This document shows, piece after piece, positions 10,001 through 17,202 of a stretch of 64,000 nt of DNA. This stretch comes from an uncultured Desulfobacterales bacterium. Lineage in GTDB: Bacteria > Desulfobacterota > Desulfobulbia > Desulfobulbales > Desulfocapsaceae. Position 1 is the first letter of the stretch; every line of letters begins with the position of its first letter. Location of the stretch: NCBI GenBank assembly GCA_937915545.1, contig CALGIJ010000005.1, positions 28,923-92,922 on the forward strand, read 5' to 3'. A program made the translations under genes and the position numbers. The notes beneath the pieces are model-generated. The model was not told the DNA's origin. It searched no databases and saw only the letters and a program-made list of their open reading frames with translations.

Positions 10001-10096
10001 CTCTGCCAGGGCACCTGCCCGAAGCGTGGCGTGGCCGTGTCCGGGTTCACCATGCGGCAGATCAGCGCCCAGATCCAGGCGGCGCTGGCGGTTTAG
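7034..10096 (+). CDS. hdrA: Heterodisulfide reductase subunit A-like selenoprotein, tandem HdrA (in-frame UGA 7214-7216 = Sec61)
   Basis: The FAD-containing electron-bifurcating subunit of the Hdr complex. It has 1020 residues, long for HdrA because two HdrA-like halves are joined. The first half has an FAD motif (IVGGGVTGMQAALDLA, from about residue 11), CIACGACTEKCP near 110 and CGFCEKVC near 170. The second has VFVCHCGSNIAG, a second FAD motif (VIGGGVAGMTAALNLA), YCSKVCC, and C-terminal ferredoxin clusters CDGCALCVDVCP and CKGCGLCQGTCP. The TGA at 7214 lies in TNDCSM-U-IIAPKLVE, where HdrA proteins have NDCSMCxLAPKxVE. Without readthrough only 60 residues would be made. A GGUC-loop hairpin follows. 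The second module lacks a UGA. Confidence 0.93.
7239..7253 (+). promoter_or_regulatory. Putative SECIS hairpin of HdrA
   Basis: AGTGC-GGTCG-GCACT is a 5-bp stem starting 22 nt after the UGA at 7214. The loop contains GGUC, as in the preceding selenoprotein gene. Confidence 0.6.
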
Positions 10097-10323
10097 TCAA
10101 GGGGAAACCGCCGTGGCGCCGGCCTCTGCCGGGACCGCGGCGGCCTATAGCGACATATGATGGCCGCCGCGCCGCAGGGCGCAGGGAGTGGCCGCAAGAT
10201 CTGGCCACAGGCCACGGCGGCCATCGTCAACACCCCTTAGGGGGATATGGGCGTGACGATGTGGGGAATGCCCGCGACAGTATCCGGGCTTTCCCCGCGT
10301 TCATCGCCAAAAGGAGCGATACA

Positions 10324-10743
10324 ATGAGTTTCGAACCGAAGATAGTTGCCTTCTGCTGCAACTGGTGTTCCTACGCCGCCGCCGACCTGGCGGGAACGGC
10401 GCGTATGCAGTACCCGCACAACGTGCGTATCATCCGCGTCATGTGCTCGGGCATGGTCCATCCCGAGTTCGTCATGGACGCCCTCGCTCAGGGGGCCGAC
10501 GGTGTGATGGTGCTTGGCTGACACCTCGGCGAATGTCATTACCTGGATGGTAATTACAAAGCGATGTCCCGTTCGGATATGGTCGTTGAACTGCTCGAGG
10601 ATTTTGGCTACGACCCGGAGCGCTTCAGCCTCAATTGGGTCTCCTCGGCGGAACCGGACAAGTTCGTCGCCGCGGTCACTGAGATGACCGCGCGCATCAA
10701 GAGACTGGGTCCTGTCACTGCCCAGGATGCCAAAGCGGCATAA
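10324..10743 (+). CDS. mvhD: MvhD-like hydrogenase delta subunit, selenoprotein (in-frame UGA 10519-10521 = Sec66)
   Basis: The small [2Fe-2S] protein that links the MvhAG hydrogenase to HdrA. It has 139 residues, a usual MvhD length. The N-terminal block FCCNWCSYAAADLAG contains the CCxWC cysteines. The frame then reads MVLG-U-HLGECHYLDGNYKA, where relatives have GCHxGxCHYxxGN, so the UGA replaces the first Cys of the second pair. The coding frame continues to a TAA at 10741, only 11 nt before mvhG. A hairpin with a UGGAU loop starts 16 nt after the UGA. A 227-nt spacer separates it from hdrA. It would otherwise end as a 65-residue fragment lacking half its ligands. Confidence 0.92.
10538..10554 (+). 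promoter_or_regulatory. Putative SECIS hairpin of MvhD
   Basis: ATTACC-TGGAT-GGTAAT is a 6-bp stem starting 16 nt after the UGA at 10519. Its loop UGGAU is identical to the loop behind the mvhA UGA. Confidence 0.65.
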
Positions 10744-10754
10744 AGGAGGAAGAA

Positions 10755-11696
10755 ATGGGTGTACCTACTGCGTTGGAGTGGCTTGGCTCCTGTTCCGGAT
10801 GCGAGATCGCCATCCTGAACATCGGCGAGGCCCTCGTCCCCATTATCACCGAGGCCCTGGACATCGTCCATGCCCCGGTCTTGATGGACCATAAATATTT
10901 CGGCCAGTGCGGCGAAGGGGTGACTCTGAGCATCCCCGAGGCGACGGTTGGCATCGTCACCGGCGGCGTCAGCAACCACGAGCACCTCGAGGTGCTGGAA
11001 GAGATGCGCGCCAAGTGCAAAGTGCTGATCGCCCTCGGCACCTGCGCCACCCACGGCGGCATCCCGGCCCTGATGAACGGTCAGGACCGCGCTTCGAGCT
11101 GGGAGGAGATCTACCAGACGGTGACCACCGACCCCGGCGCCGCGGTGCCGAACGTCGAAGTCCCCGCCCCCCTCGAGCGCGTCTATGCCTGCGACGAGAA
11201 GGTCAAGATCGACATGCAGCTGCCCGGCTGCCCGCCCAACCCGGAGCTCATCGCCGAGGTCATCGTTTCGCTGCTCGAAAACCGCTCGCCGGTGCTGCCG
11301 GGCAAGAGCGTCTGCGACACCTGCCCGACCCAGCGTCAGGGCAAGGGCGATGTCGACCGCGTCAAGCGCTTCATCACCAACGCCAAGTTCACCCCCGGCG
11401 CGCCCATCGACGAGATGCGCTGTCTGCTCGAGCAAGGCTACCTGTGCATGGGCCCGGTGACCGCCGCCGGCTGCGCCAAGCGCGGCGCCCCGAGCTGCAT
11501 CTCGGCGCGGGTACCTTGCCGTGGCTGCTTCGGCCCGGTGCGCAAGGACGGCAACCAGCTGCTCGACATGATGAACGCCCTGGCCAGTAACGGCATCGAT
11601 TTCAAGTCGGTGGTCGATCGCCGCTCCCTGCTGCGGTTCTCGGGAGCGCACGGATTATTGCGGCCGTCCAAGAAGACTGCCGTCAAGGAGGATTAA
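10755..11696 (+). CDS. mvhG: [NiFe]-hydrogenase small subunit, MvhG/F420-non-reducing type
   Basis: The electron-relay subunit that carries Fe-S clusters from the nickel site. The 313-residue protein begins with WLGSCSGCEIAILN (CxxC ligands of the proximal cluster), followed by ALGTCATHGG and LPGCPPNPE, the other proximal-cluster ligands. A Cys-rich C-terminus (CLMGPVT-like GYLCMGPVTAAGC, CRGCFGP) binds the remaining clusters. It lacks a Tat signal, consistent with a cytoplasmic Mvh-type enzyme. An AAAGGAGGA ribosome site precedes the ATG. It ends one base before the large-subunit start, so the two are coupled. It contains no in-frame UGA, unlike its neighbours. Confidence 0.93.
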   Translation: MGVPTALEWLGSCSGCEIAILNIGEALVPIITEALDIVHAPVLMDHKYFGQCGEGVTLSIPEATVGIVTGGVSNHEHLEVLEEMRAKCKVLIALGTCATHGGIPALMNGQDRASSWEEIYQTVTTDPGAAVPNVEVPAPLERVYACDEKVKIDMQLPGCPPNPELIAEVIVSLLENRSPVLPGKSVCDTCPTQRQGKGDVDRVKRFITNAKFTPGAPIDEMRCLLEQGYLCMGPVTAAGCAKRGAPSCISARVPCRGCFGPVRKDGNQLLDMMNALASNGIDFKSVVDRRSLLRFSGAHGLLRPSKKTAVKED

Positions 11697-11697
11697 G

Positions 11698-13146
11698 ATG
11701 GGAAAAGTGTTGAATATCGCCCCGGTCTCGCGGATCGAGGGCCACGCCAAAATCGCCATTCATCTCGGCGACGATGGCAATGTGCAGGATGCCTTCCTGC
11801 ACATCCAGTCGCTGCGCGGCTTTGAGAAGTTCATCGAGGGACGGCCGGCGGAGGAAGTGCCGCGCATCGTCAACCGTATCTGCGGCATCTGCCCGTGGAT
11901 GCACCACCTCGCCTCCAACAAGGCGGTGGACGGGGCCTTCGGCGTCACCCCCACCGAAACTGGGCACAAGCTGCGGGAGATGTGCCAGGTGATGGCGCAC
12001 ATCAACGACAAGATCCTGCACTTCTTCTTCCTCGCCGCCCCGGACTTCGTCCTCGGCCCGGATGCCGACTACTCGGTGCGCAACGTCATCGGCGTGGTCA
12101 AGGCCGCCCCGGAGCTGGCCACCCAGGTGGTCAAGATGCGGCAGCTGGGGCAGATGATGCTCGACAAGTTCGCCGGCAAGGCCATCCACCCCATCGCCGG
12201 CGTCGTCGGCGGTTTCGCCAAGCCGATGGTCGAGGAGGAGCGCCAGGAACTGCTCGCCGGTACCCGCACCCTGCTCGACTTCGCCTGTTTCGCCCTCGAT
12301 TTCGCCATAAATAACGTCTTTTCCAAGTATATCGACGTTATCGGCGACCTCGGCGTCATCAAGACCGGCTTCCTCGGCACCGTCGACCGGGCCGACGGGG
12401 CGCTGCGCCTCTATGACGGCAAGCAGCGCCTGATGAAGGCCGACGGCAGCTATGTCGATTTCGAGGGAGTCGACTACACCCAGTACCTCGGCGAGCATGT
12501 CGAGCCCTGGGGCTACTCGAAGATGCCCTACGCCAAGAGCTGGAACGAGGGCTTCGACATGACCCTGGCCGCGCCCAAGGGCATCTACCGCGCCAACACC
12601 CTGGCGCGCATCAACGTCTGCGACCGCATCTCCACCCCCAAGGCCCAGGCGGCCCTGGAAGCCTTCCGCGCCTCGTTCGGCCGGCCGGCGCAGCAGACCC
12701 TGCTCTACCACTATGCCCGGCTCATCGAGCTGGTCTACGCCTGCGAGCGCACCATCGAACTGCTTCAGTGGGAAGGGATCACCGATCCCAGGGTGCGGGC
12801 CAAGGTCGAACCCAAGGCGGGCCGCGGTGTCGGTATCGTCGAGGCGCCGCGCGGCACGCTCATCCACGACTATGTCACCGATGACAATGGCTGCATCAAG
12901 AAGGCCAACCTCATCGTCGGCACCACCCACAACATCGCCCCGATGAACATGAGCGTCAAGCAGGCGGCGACTTCGCTGATCAAAGGCGGGGTGTATAACG
13001 AGGGCCTGCTCAACCAGGTGGAAATGGCGGTGCGCGCCTACGACCCCTGAATGTCCTGCGCCACTCACCGCCTGGATGGCGGCATTCCGGTAGCAGTCAG
13101 CATCATCGACGCCAAGGGTAACGAGGTCGACAAGATCGTCGCCTGA
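11698..13146 (+). CDS. mvhA: [NiFeSe]-hydrogenase large subunit, MvhA-type selenoprotein (in-frame UGA 13048-13050 = Sec451)
   Basis: The catalytic H2-activating subunit, 482 residues. The first nickel-ligand motif is RICGICPW (about residues 61-68). The second motif of the family, DPCxxCxxH, appears as DP-U-MSCATH (449-457), with UGA in place of the first Cys; this Cys is the one replaced by Sec in known [NiFeSe] enzymes. Stopping at this UGA would delete two nickel ligands. A 25-residue tail (RLDGG...KIVA) follows His457 and is the expected target of the protease encoded at 4964. A hairpin with a UGGAU loop starts 17 nt after the UGA. In some methanogens this motif is on a separate small subunit (VhuU); here it is one polypeptide. 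Confidence 0.95.
13068..13082 (+). promoter_or_regulatory. Putative SECIS hairpin of MvhA
   Basis: CCGCC-TGGAT-GGCGG is a 5-bp stem starting 17 nt after the UGA at 13048. The loop UGGAU is the same as in mvhD. Confidence 0.6.
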
Positions 13147-13164
13147 TCGATTCGTGCCGTTCGT

Positions 13165-13198
13165 GCAGCCTGCCGTGCCCCGCGGGGCGGCAGGCTGC
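13165..13198 (+). terminator. Strong hairpin downstream of mvhA
   Basis: Arms GCAGCCTGCCG (13165-13175) and CGGCAGGCTGC (13188-13198) are perfectly complementary. The loop itself can pair CCCC with GGGG. There is no immediate T-tract; it may protect the mRNA 3' end, with termination at the next hairpin. Confidence 0.6.
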
Positions 13199-13213
13199 CG
13201 AGGTGACCCGCAA

Positions 13214-13243
13214 AGGGCCTATTGACGGCCCTGGTGTTTTTTT
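13214..13243 (+). terminator. Rho-independent terminator after the hydrogenase operon
   Basis: AGGGCC-7 nt-GGCCCT is followed within 4 nt by seven T residues at 13237-13243. It ends the Hdr-Mvh transcript and suggests that the next small gene has its own promoter. Confidence 0.75.
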
Positions 13244-13321
13244 GGTCGAAATTGTTGTATAAAAGGTGTACTTATTGGTTCCCGCCCGGTCGATACGAGG
13301 TGGGGCCTGTTGGAGGGTAAC

Positions 13322-13564
13322 ATGGTAGAAAGCAAGCGAATTCAGGTTCGTGCCGAGAATCCCAGCGGTTCCTGCGGGAAGCTCGACCATATGACCATCG
13401 ACGAGTTGAAGGCCCGCGCCGTCGGCGATGAGTTCGACGGGACCTGCCCGGCCTGCGGCAAGTTCCATGTCAGCCGCGCCGAGATCGAGAAGATCGAGCG
13501 CGAGAAAGTGGTCGACAGCGAGACCTATAAGGCGATGAAGGCTGAGGCCGAAGCCTCCGAATAA
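13322..13564 (+). CDS. Small Cys-containing protein, unrecognised
   Basis: An 80-residue protein I cannot assign. It holds CPACGKFHVSRAEIE, half of a zinc-ribbon-like CxxC site, one more Cys near residue 20 (GSCGK) and an acidic, helical C-terminus. A strong TTGGAGGGTAAC ribosome site precedes the ATG. It sits between two good terminators (13214-13243 and 13609-13635), so it is probably a single-gene transcript. Its place between mvhA and the hypD-like gene hints at, but does not show, a hydrogenase-related role. Confidence 0.6.
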   Translation: MVESKRIQVRAENPSGSCGKLDHMTIDELKARAVGDEFDGTCPACGKFHVSRAEIEKIEREKVVDSETYKAMKAEAEASE

Positions 13565-13608
13565 GACCAGCCGCATATGGCGGGTTGGCCGTTGACCCGC
13601 GACAAGGA

Positions 13609-13635
13609 GCCGCTCCCGCGAGCGGCCCTTTTTTT
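13609..13635 (+). terminator. Rho-independent terminator after the small gene
   Basis: GCCGCTC-CCGC-GAGCGGC is a perfect 7-bp stem followed by CC and then seven T residues (13629-13635). Confidence 0.8.
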
Positions 13636-13770
13636 CACGACCCCCCCGGCGTCGGGGGAAAATCTGGCGTCGATCGGCGATGGCTCTGGAAGTTCTGCCA
13701 CGGCCACGGAGGGAAGCAGCACGGTTTCCCTGCGGGCCTGCAGCTTCCCCATCGAGAAAAGGTGTGGCGA

Positions 13771-14865
13771 ATGGCGATAGCCGAAGTGTCAAAAGATCAA
13801 GAGCGCCAGCGGGCGCTCCTTGCGGAACTGCATCAGCTGGTGGATCGGCCGATGCGCCTGATGGTGGTCTGCGGCACCCAGAACCGTGCCATCCTCAAGT
13901 ACGGCCTGCGCCACAAGCTCCCGGAAATGCTGGAGCTTGTTGCCGGCCCCGGCTGCTCGGTGTGCGTCATGCCGGCCGGGCATATCGACGCCTTCATCAA
14001 AATTGCCACTCAGCCCAAGGTCATCACTGCCGCCTGCGAGGACTTGCTGCGCGTCCCCGGCAGCAAGGAGAGCCTCGCTTCCATAGCCTCCCGCGGGGCG
14101 CGTATCGAGGTGATCATCTCTCCCATGGACGCCCTCGACATCGCCCGGCGCGAGCCCGACTACACCGTGGTCTACCCGGCGGTGGGCTTCGAGGCCACCG
14201 CCCCCAGCGTCGCCGAGACCATTCTCGAGGCGGCCCGCCTCGGCATCTGCAACTTTTGCGTCATCCCCTCTATCCGCCTCTTGCCGCCGACCATCGATCT
14301 GCTGCTCCTCGACCCGGACCTCGATATCCGCGGACTGCTCTGCTCCGACCACATCAACACCATCTCTGATACCAAGGCCTATACGCTGCTGGCCAAAAAG
14401 CACCATATCTCCTGCTATATAGCTGGCTTCGAGGTGGTTGACATCCTCGAAGGCATTCTCAGTCTGGTCAAGCAGATCCGCCGCGGCCAGACGCACTTCG
14501 ACGACGGCACCGCCTTCATCTACTCCAGCGCCGACAACCGCAAGGCGCGGCGCATGGTCTCCGAGGTCTTCTTCGCCGTCGACACCGACTGGCGCGGGCT
14601 CGGCACCATCGAGAACAGCGGCTTCGTTATCCGCGACGAGCTGGCCCTGTTCGACGCCACCAAGCGCTTCAACGTGCGCTTCGAGGAGGGCGTCGAGTCC
14701 TGCATGTGCCAGTGCAACGCCATCATCACCGGGCGTGGCCTGCCTCCCGACTGTCCGGCCTTTGGCCTCGCCTGCACCCCCAAAAATCCCATCGGCCCGT
14801 GCATGATCTCCGACGAGGGGATCTGCCACTCCTACTACAAATACAGTCTGCAATCCTCGCGCTGA
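13771..14865 (+). CDS. hypD: Hydrogenase maturation factor HypD-like protein (divergent)
   Basis: HypD is the Fe-S scaffold on which the Fe(CN)2CO unit of [NiFe]-hydrogenases is built with HypC. The 364 residues match HypD (about 370). Recognisable blocks are VAGPGCSVCVMPAGHID, YPAVGFEATAPS, and the C-terminal cluster region CMCQCN, GRGLPPDCPAFGLACTP and GPCMISDEGICHSYYKY. The first conserved block, usually CGTHT or CGGHT, reads CGTQN here, so a conserved His is replaced by Gln next to the essential Cys. No other hyp genes are in the window. The start is at ATG 13771, where the homology begins; the ribosome site is weak. Confidence 0.85.
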   Translation: MAIAEVSKDQERQRALLAELHQLVDRPMRLMVVCGTQNRAILKYGLRHKLPEMLELVAGPGCSVCVMPAGHIDAFIKIATQPKVITAACEDLLRVPGSKESLASIASRGARIEVIISPMDALDIARREPDYTVVYPAVGFEATAPSVAETILEAARLGICNFCVIPSIRLLPPTIDLLLLDPDLDIRGLLCSDHINTISDTKAYTLLAKKHHISCYIAGFEVVDILEGILSLVKQIRRGQTHFDDGTAFIYSSADNRKARRMVSEVFFAVDTDWRGLGTIENSGFVIRDELALFDATKRFNVRFEEGVESCMCQCNAIITGRGLPPDCPAFGLACTPKNPIGPCMISDEGICHSYYKYSLQSSR

Positions 14866-14898
14866 CAGGCTGGCGGGTGAGCTCTGCACCAGCAGGGG

Positions 14899-17202
14899 TC
14901 AGGACGCCGCCGGACCGAGCAATTCGCGGAGCAGCCGGGCGAGGCCCTTCTTGGTCAGCGGTTTGGTGGCGAAGCCCTTGATGCCGCATTCCCTCGCCTG
15001 GGCCTCGTTGACGAGGTTGCTGTAGCCGGTGCAGAGGATGATGGGCAGGCCGGGGCGAAGCTCGAGCATGCGCCGCGCCATGTCGAGGCCGGTCATCCCC
15101 GGCATGGTCTGGTCGGTGACCACGGCGTCGAAGCCTTCCGGGGCACCTTCGAAGGTGCGCAGCGCGTGGAGACTGTCGGTGCAGGCGGTGACTTCGTAGC
15201 CGAGGCGGCGCAGCATCGACTGGGTCATGTTGACGAGGAGCTCTTCGTCGTCGACGAGGAGGATATGTCCCTGTCCGTGGTCATCGCCTTCCGCCGCCTC
15301 CACTGGCGTGGCGCCCTCGCTGGGGCAGGAAGGCCAGTTGACGGCGAAGACGCTGCCGCGGCCGAGTTCGCTGTCGCAGGTGAGGAAGCCCCCGGAAGAA
15401 CGGACGATGCCGTCGACGATGGCCAGGCCCATGCCGGTGCCCTTGCCGACCTCCTTGGTGGTGAAATAGGGGTCGAAGATACGGGCCCTGATCTCCGCCG
15501 GGATGCCGGCGCCGCTGTCGGCCACGGTGAGGCGGACGAAGGGCCCGGGAGCTACCCCCGGGTGGGCGGCGAGGGCGGCATGGTCGTAGTCGACGTCGCG
15601 AACGGTGATCTCCAGCCGGCCTCCGCTCTGCTCCATGGCATGGAAGGCGTTGGTGGCGAGGTTCATCAGCACCTGGTGCACCTGGGTGGGGTCGGCGAGG
15701 ATAAAGCGTTCGCTGTCGACGCGATGGATGATGGCGATGGTCGTTGGCAGCATCGGGCGGAGCAGCTTGACCACCTCCTTGACGATGGGGCCGAGGAGCA
15801 GGGAGATGCGGTCGCTGTCCTGGCGGCGGCTGAAGGCGAGGATCTGGCCTACCAGGGCGGCGGCGCGTTTGCCGGCTTCCAGCACGCGGTCGAGGTTCTG
15901 CGAGATCTCCGAGTCGCGCGGGCAGTCTTCGCGGGCCAGTTCGGTATAGCCGATGACCGCGCCGAGGATGTTGTTGAAGTCATGGGCGATGCCCCCGGCA
16001 AGGGTGCCGATGGCCTCCATCTTCTGGGCATGGGCGAGTTGCGTCTGCAGCTGCTTGCGCTCGTCCTCGAACTGCCTGCGCTCGGTGATGTCCAGCGAAA
16101 TGGAGAGCACCGCGGCAATGTGCTCGCGGCCGTATTCAATTGGTTGCAGGCGGTTGAGGAACCAACGCTCGCCGGAGGCCATGGCGACCATCACCTCGCG
16201 GATCAGGAGCTGGCCGCTGGCGATAGCCTCGCGGAAGGCGGCCAGACTGGTCGCAGCCTGCTCGGCCGGGAGGAGTTCGGCGATGTTTTTGCCTATCAGG
16301 TCCGCCTCCATGTTTCCGGTAAAATTTCTCGCCGAGCGCCGATTGGCGAAAAGAATGGTGCCATCGGCGGTGATGACGGTGACGCTTTCCTCCATGCCGT
16401 CCAGCATGAGGCGGATGTTGGCCTCGTTTTCGCGCAGCTGCTCTTCGGCCCGGCGACGCTCGGTGATGTCGTTGCAGAAGCCGAGAACGCGCCCGTCCTC
16501 GGCCCTGACGGCGGTCACCGACCACCAGCGCCGCTGTCCGTCCCTGGTGCGGAAAGGCAGCTCGGCCTCGGCCCGGCCGGTGGCCAGGGCGGTGCGCAAG
16601 GCGGCGCGCCCCAACTCGCGGTCTCCGTCGAAATGGAGGTCGTCGATGGACATGGTGAGCAGCTCGGCCTGGCTGAAGCCGGTGATGCGGCAGGCCGAAG
16701 GGTTGGCCTCGAGGAGGCGCCCTTCCTGGTTGACGGCGAAGACACAGTAAGGGGTGCTTTGCAGGTAGTGGCGGTGGCGGTGCTCGCTTTCCGCCAGCAG
16801 GCGGCGGCTTTCCGCGAGCTGTCGGTCGAGGGCGTGGCGGTGCAGGGCCATGGCGATGGTTGCCGCCAGCTCGCGCTCGGCTACCGGCTTGATGAGGTAG
16901 CCGTAGGGGGCAGCGACCTTGGCTTGTTCGAGCAGCGGGTCGTGGGAGAAGCCGGTGAGGAAGACGACGGGGATGTCGTGGCTGCGCGACAGGCGGGCGG
17001 CGGTTTCGATACCGTTGAGCTCCCCGGCCAGTTCGATGTCCATCAGTACCAGGTCGACCGCATGGTGCTCGAGCAGAGCCAGGGCCTCCTCGCCGGTGGC
17101 CAGCGGGCCGCGCACCTGATAGCCAAGGGCGCTGAGGATGACCTCGAGATTGGCGGCGAGGATGCCGTCGTCTTCGACAATGAGCAGGGTGGCGGGTGTC
17201 AT
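14899..17202 (-). CDS. Hybrid sensor kinase, REC-PAS-PAS-HisKA-HATPase-REC
   Basis: A 767-residue cytoplasmic two-component protein without membrane segments. An N-terminal receiver (LLIVEDDG; phospho-acceptor Asp about 55 in VDLVLMDIEL) precedes two PAS domains (about 145-265 and 270-390). A HisKA domain has the H-box GIAHDFNNILGAVIG, followed by an HATPase (VLMNLATNAFHAM, DSGAGIPAE, TGMGLAIVDG). A C-terminal receiver carries VVTDQTMPGMTG. The ATG overlaps the stop of the upstream MASE3 kinase by 4 bp (ATGA), so it is the last gene of the four-gene chemosensory-type operon. It could close a phosphorelay from the kinases encoded before it; the output is unknown. Confidence 0.9.
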   Translation of the reverse strand: MTPATLLIVEDDGILAANLEVILSALGYQVRGPLATGEEALALLEHHAVDLVLMDIELAGELNGIETAARLSRSHDIPVVFLTGFSHDPLLEQAKVAAPYGYLIKPVAERELAATIAMALHRHALDRQLAESRRLLAESEHRHRHYLQSTPYCVFAVNQEGRLLEANPSACRITGFSQAELLTMSIDDLHFDGDRELGRAALRTALATGRAEAELPFRTRDGQRRWWSVTAVRAEDGRVLGFCNDITERRRAEEQLRENEANIRLMLDGMEESVTVITADGTILFANRRSARNFTGNMEADLIGKNIAELLPAEQAATSLAAFREAIASGQLLIREVMVAMASGERWFLNRLQPIEYGREHIAAVLSISLDITERRQFEDERKQLQTQLAHAQKMEAIGTLAGGIAHDFNNILGAVIGYTELAREDCPRDSEISQNLDRVLEAGKRAAALVGQILAFSRRQDSDRISLLLGPIVKEVVKLLRPMLPTTIAIIHRVDSERFILADPTQVHQVLMNLATNAFHAMEQSGGRLEITVRDVDYDHAALAAHPGVAPGPFVRLTVADSGAGIPAEIRARIFDPYFTTKEVGKGTGMGLAIVDGIVRSSGGFLTCDSELGRGSVFAVNWPSCPSEGATPVEAAEGDDHGQGHILLVDDEELLVNMTQSMLRRLGYEVTACTDSLHALRTFEGAPEGFDAVVTDQTMPGMTGLDMARRMLELRPGLPIILCTGYSNLVNEAQARECGIKGFATKPLTKKGLARLLRELLGPAAS

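Noticed and set aside
13144..13146. The UGA ending mvhA as a second Sec codon
   Set aside because: Family length is complete here, no Cys column is expected, and the sequence beyond runs into terminator hairpins.
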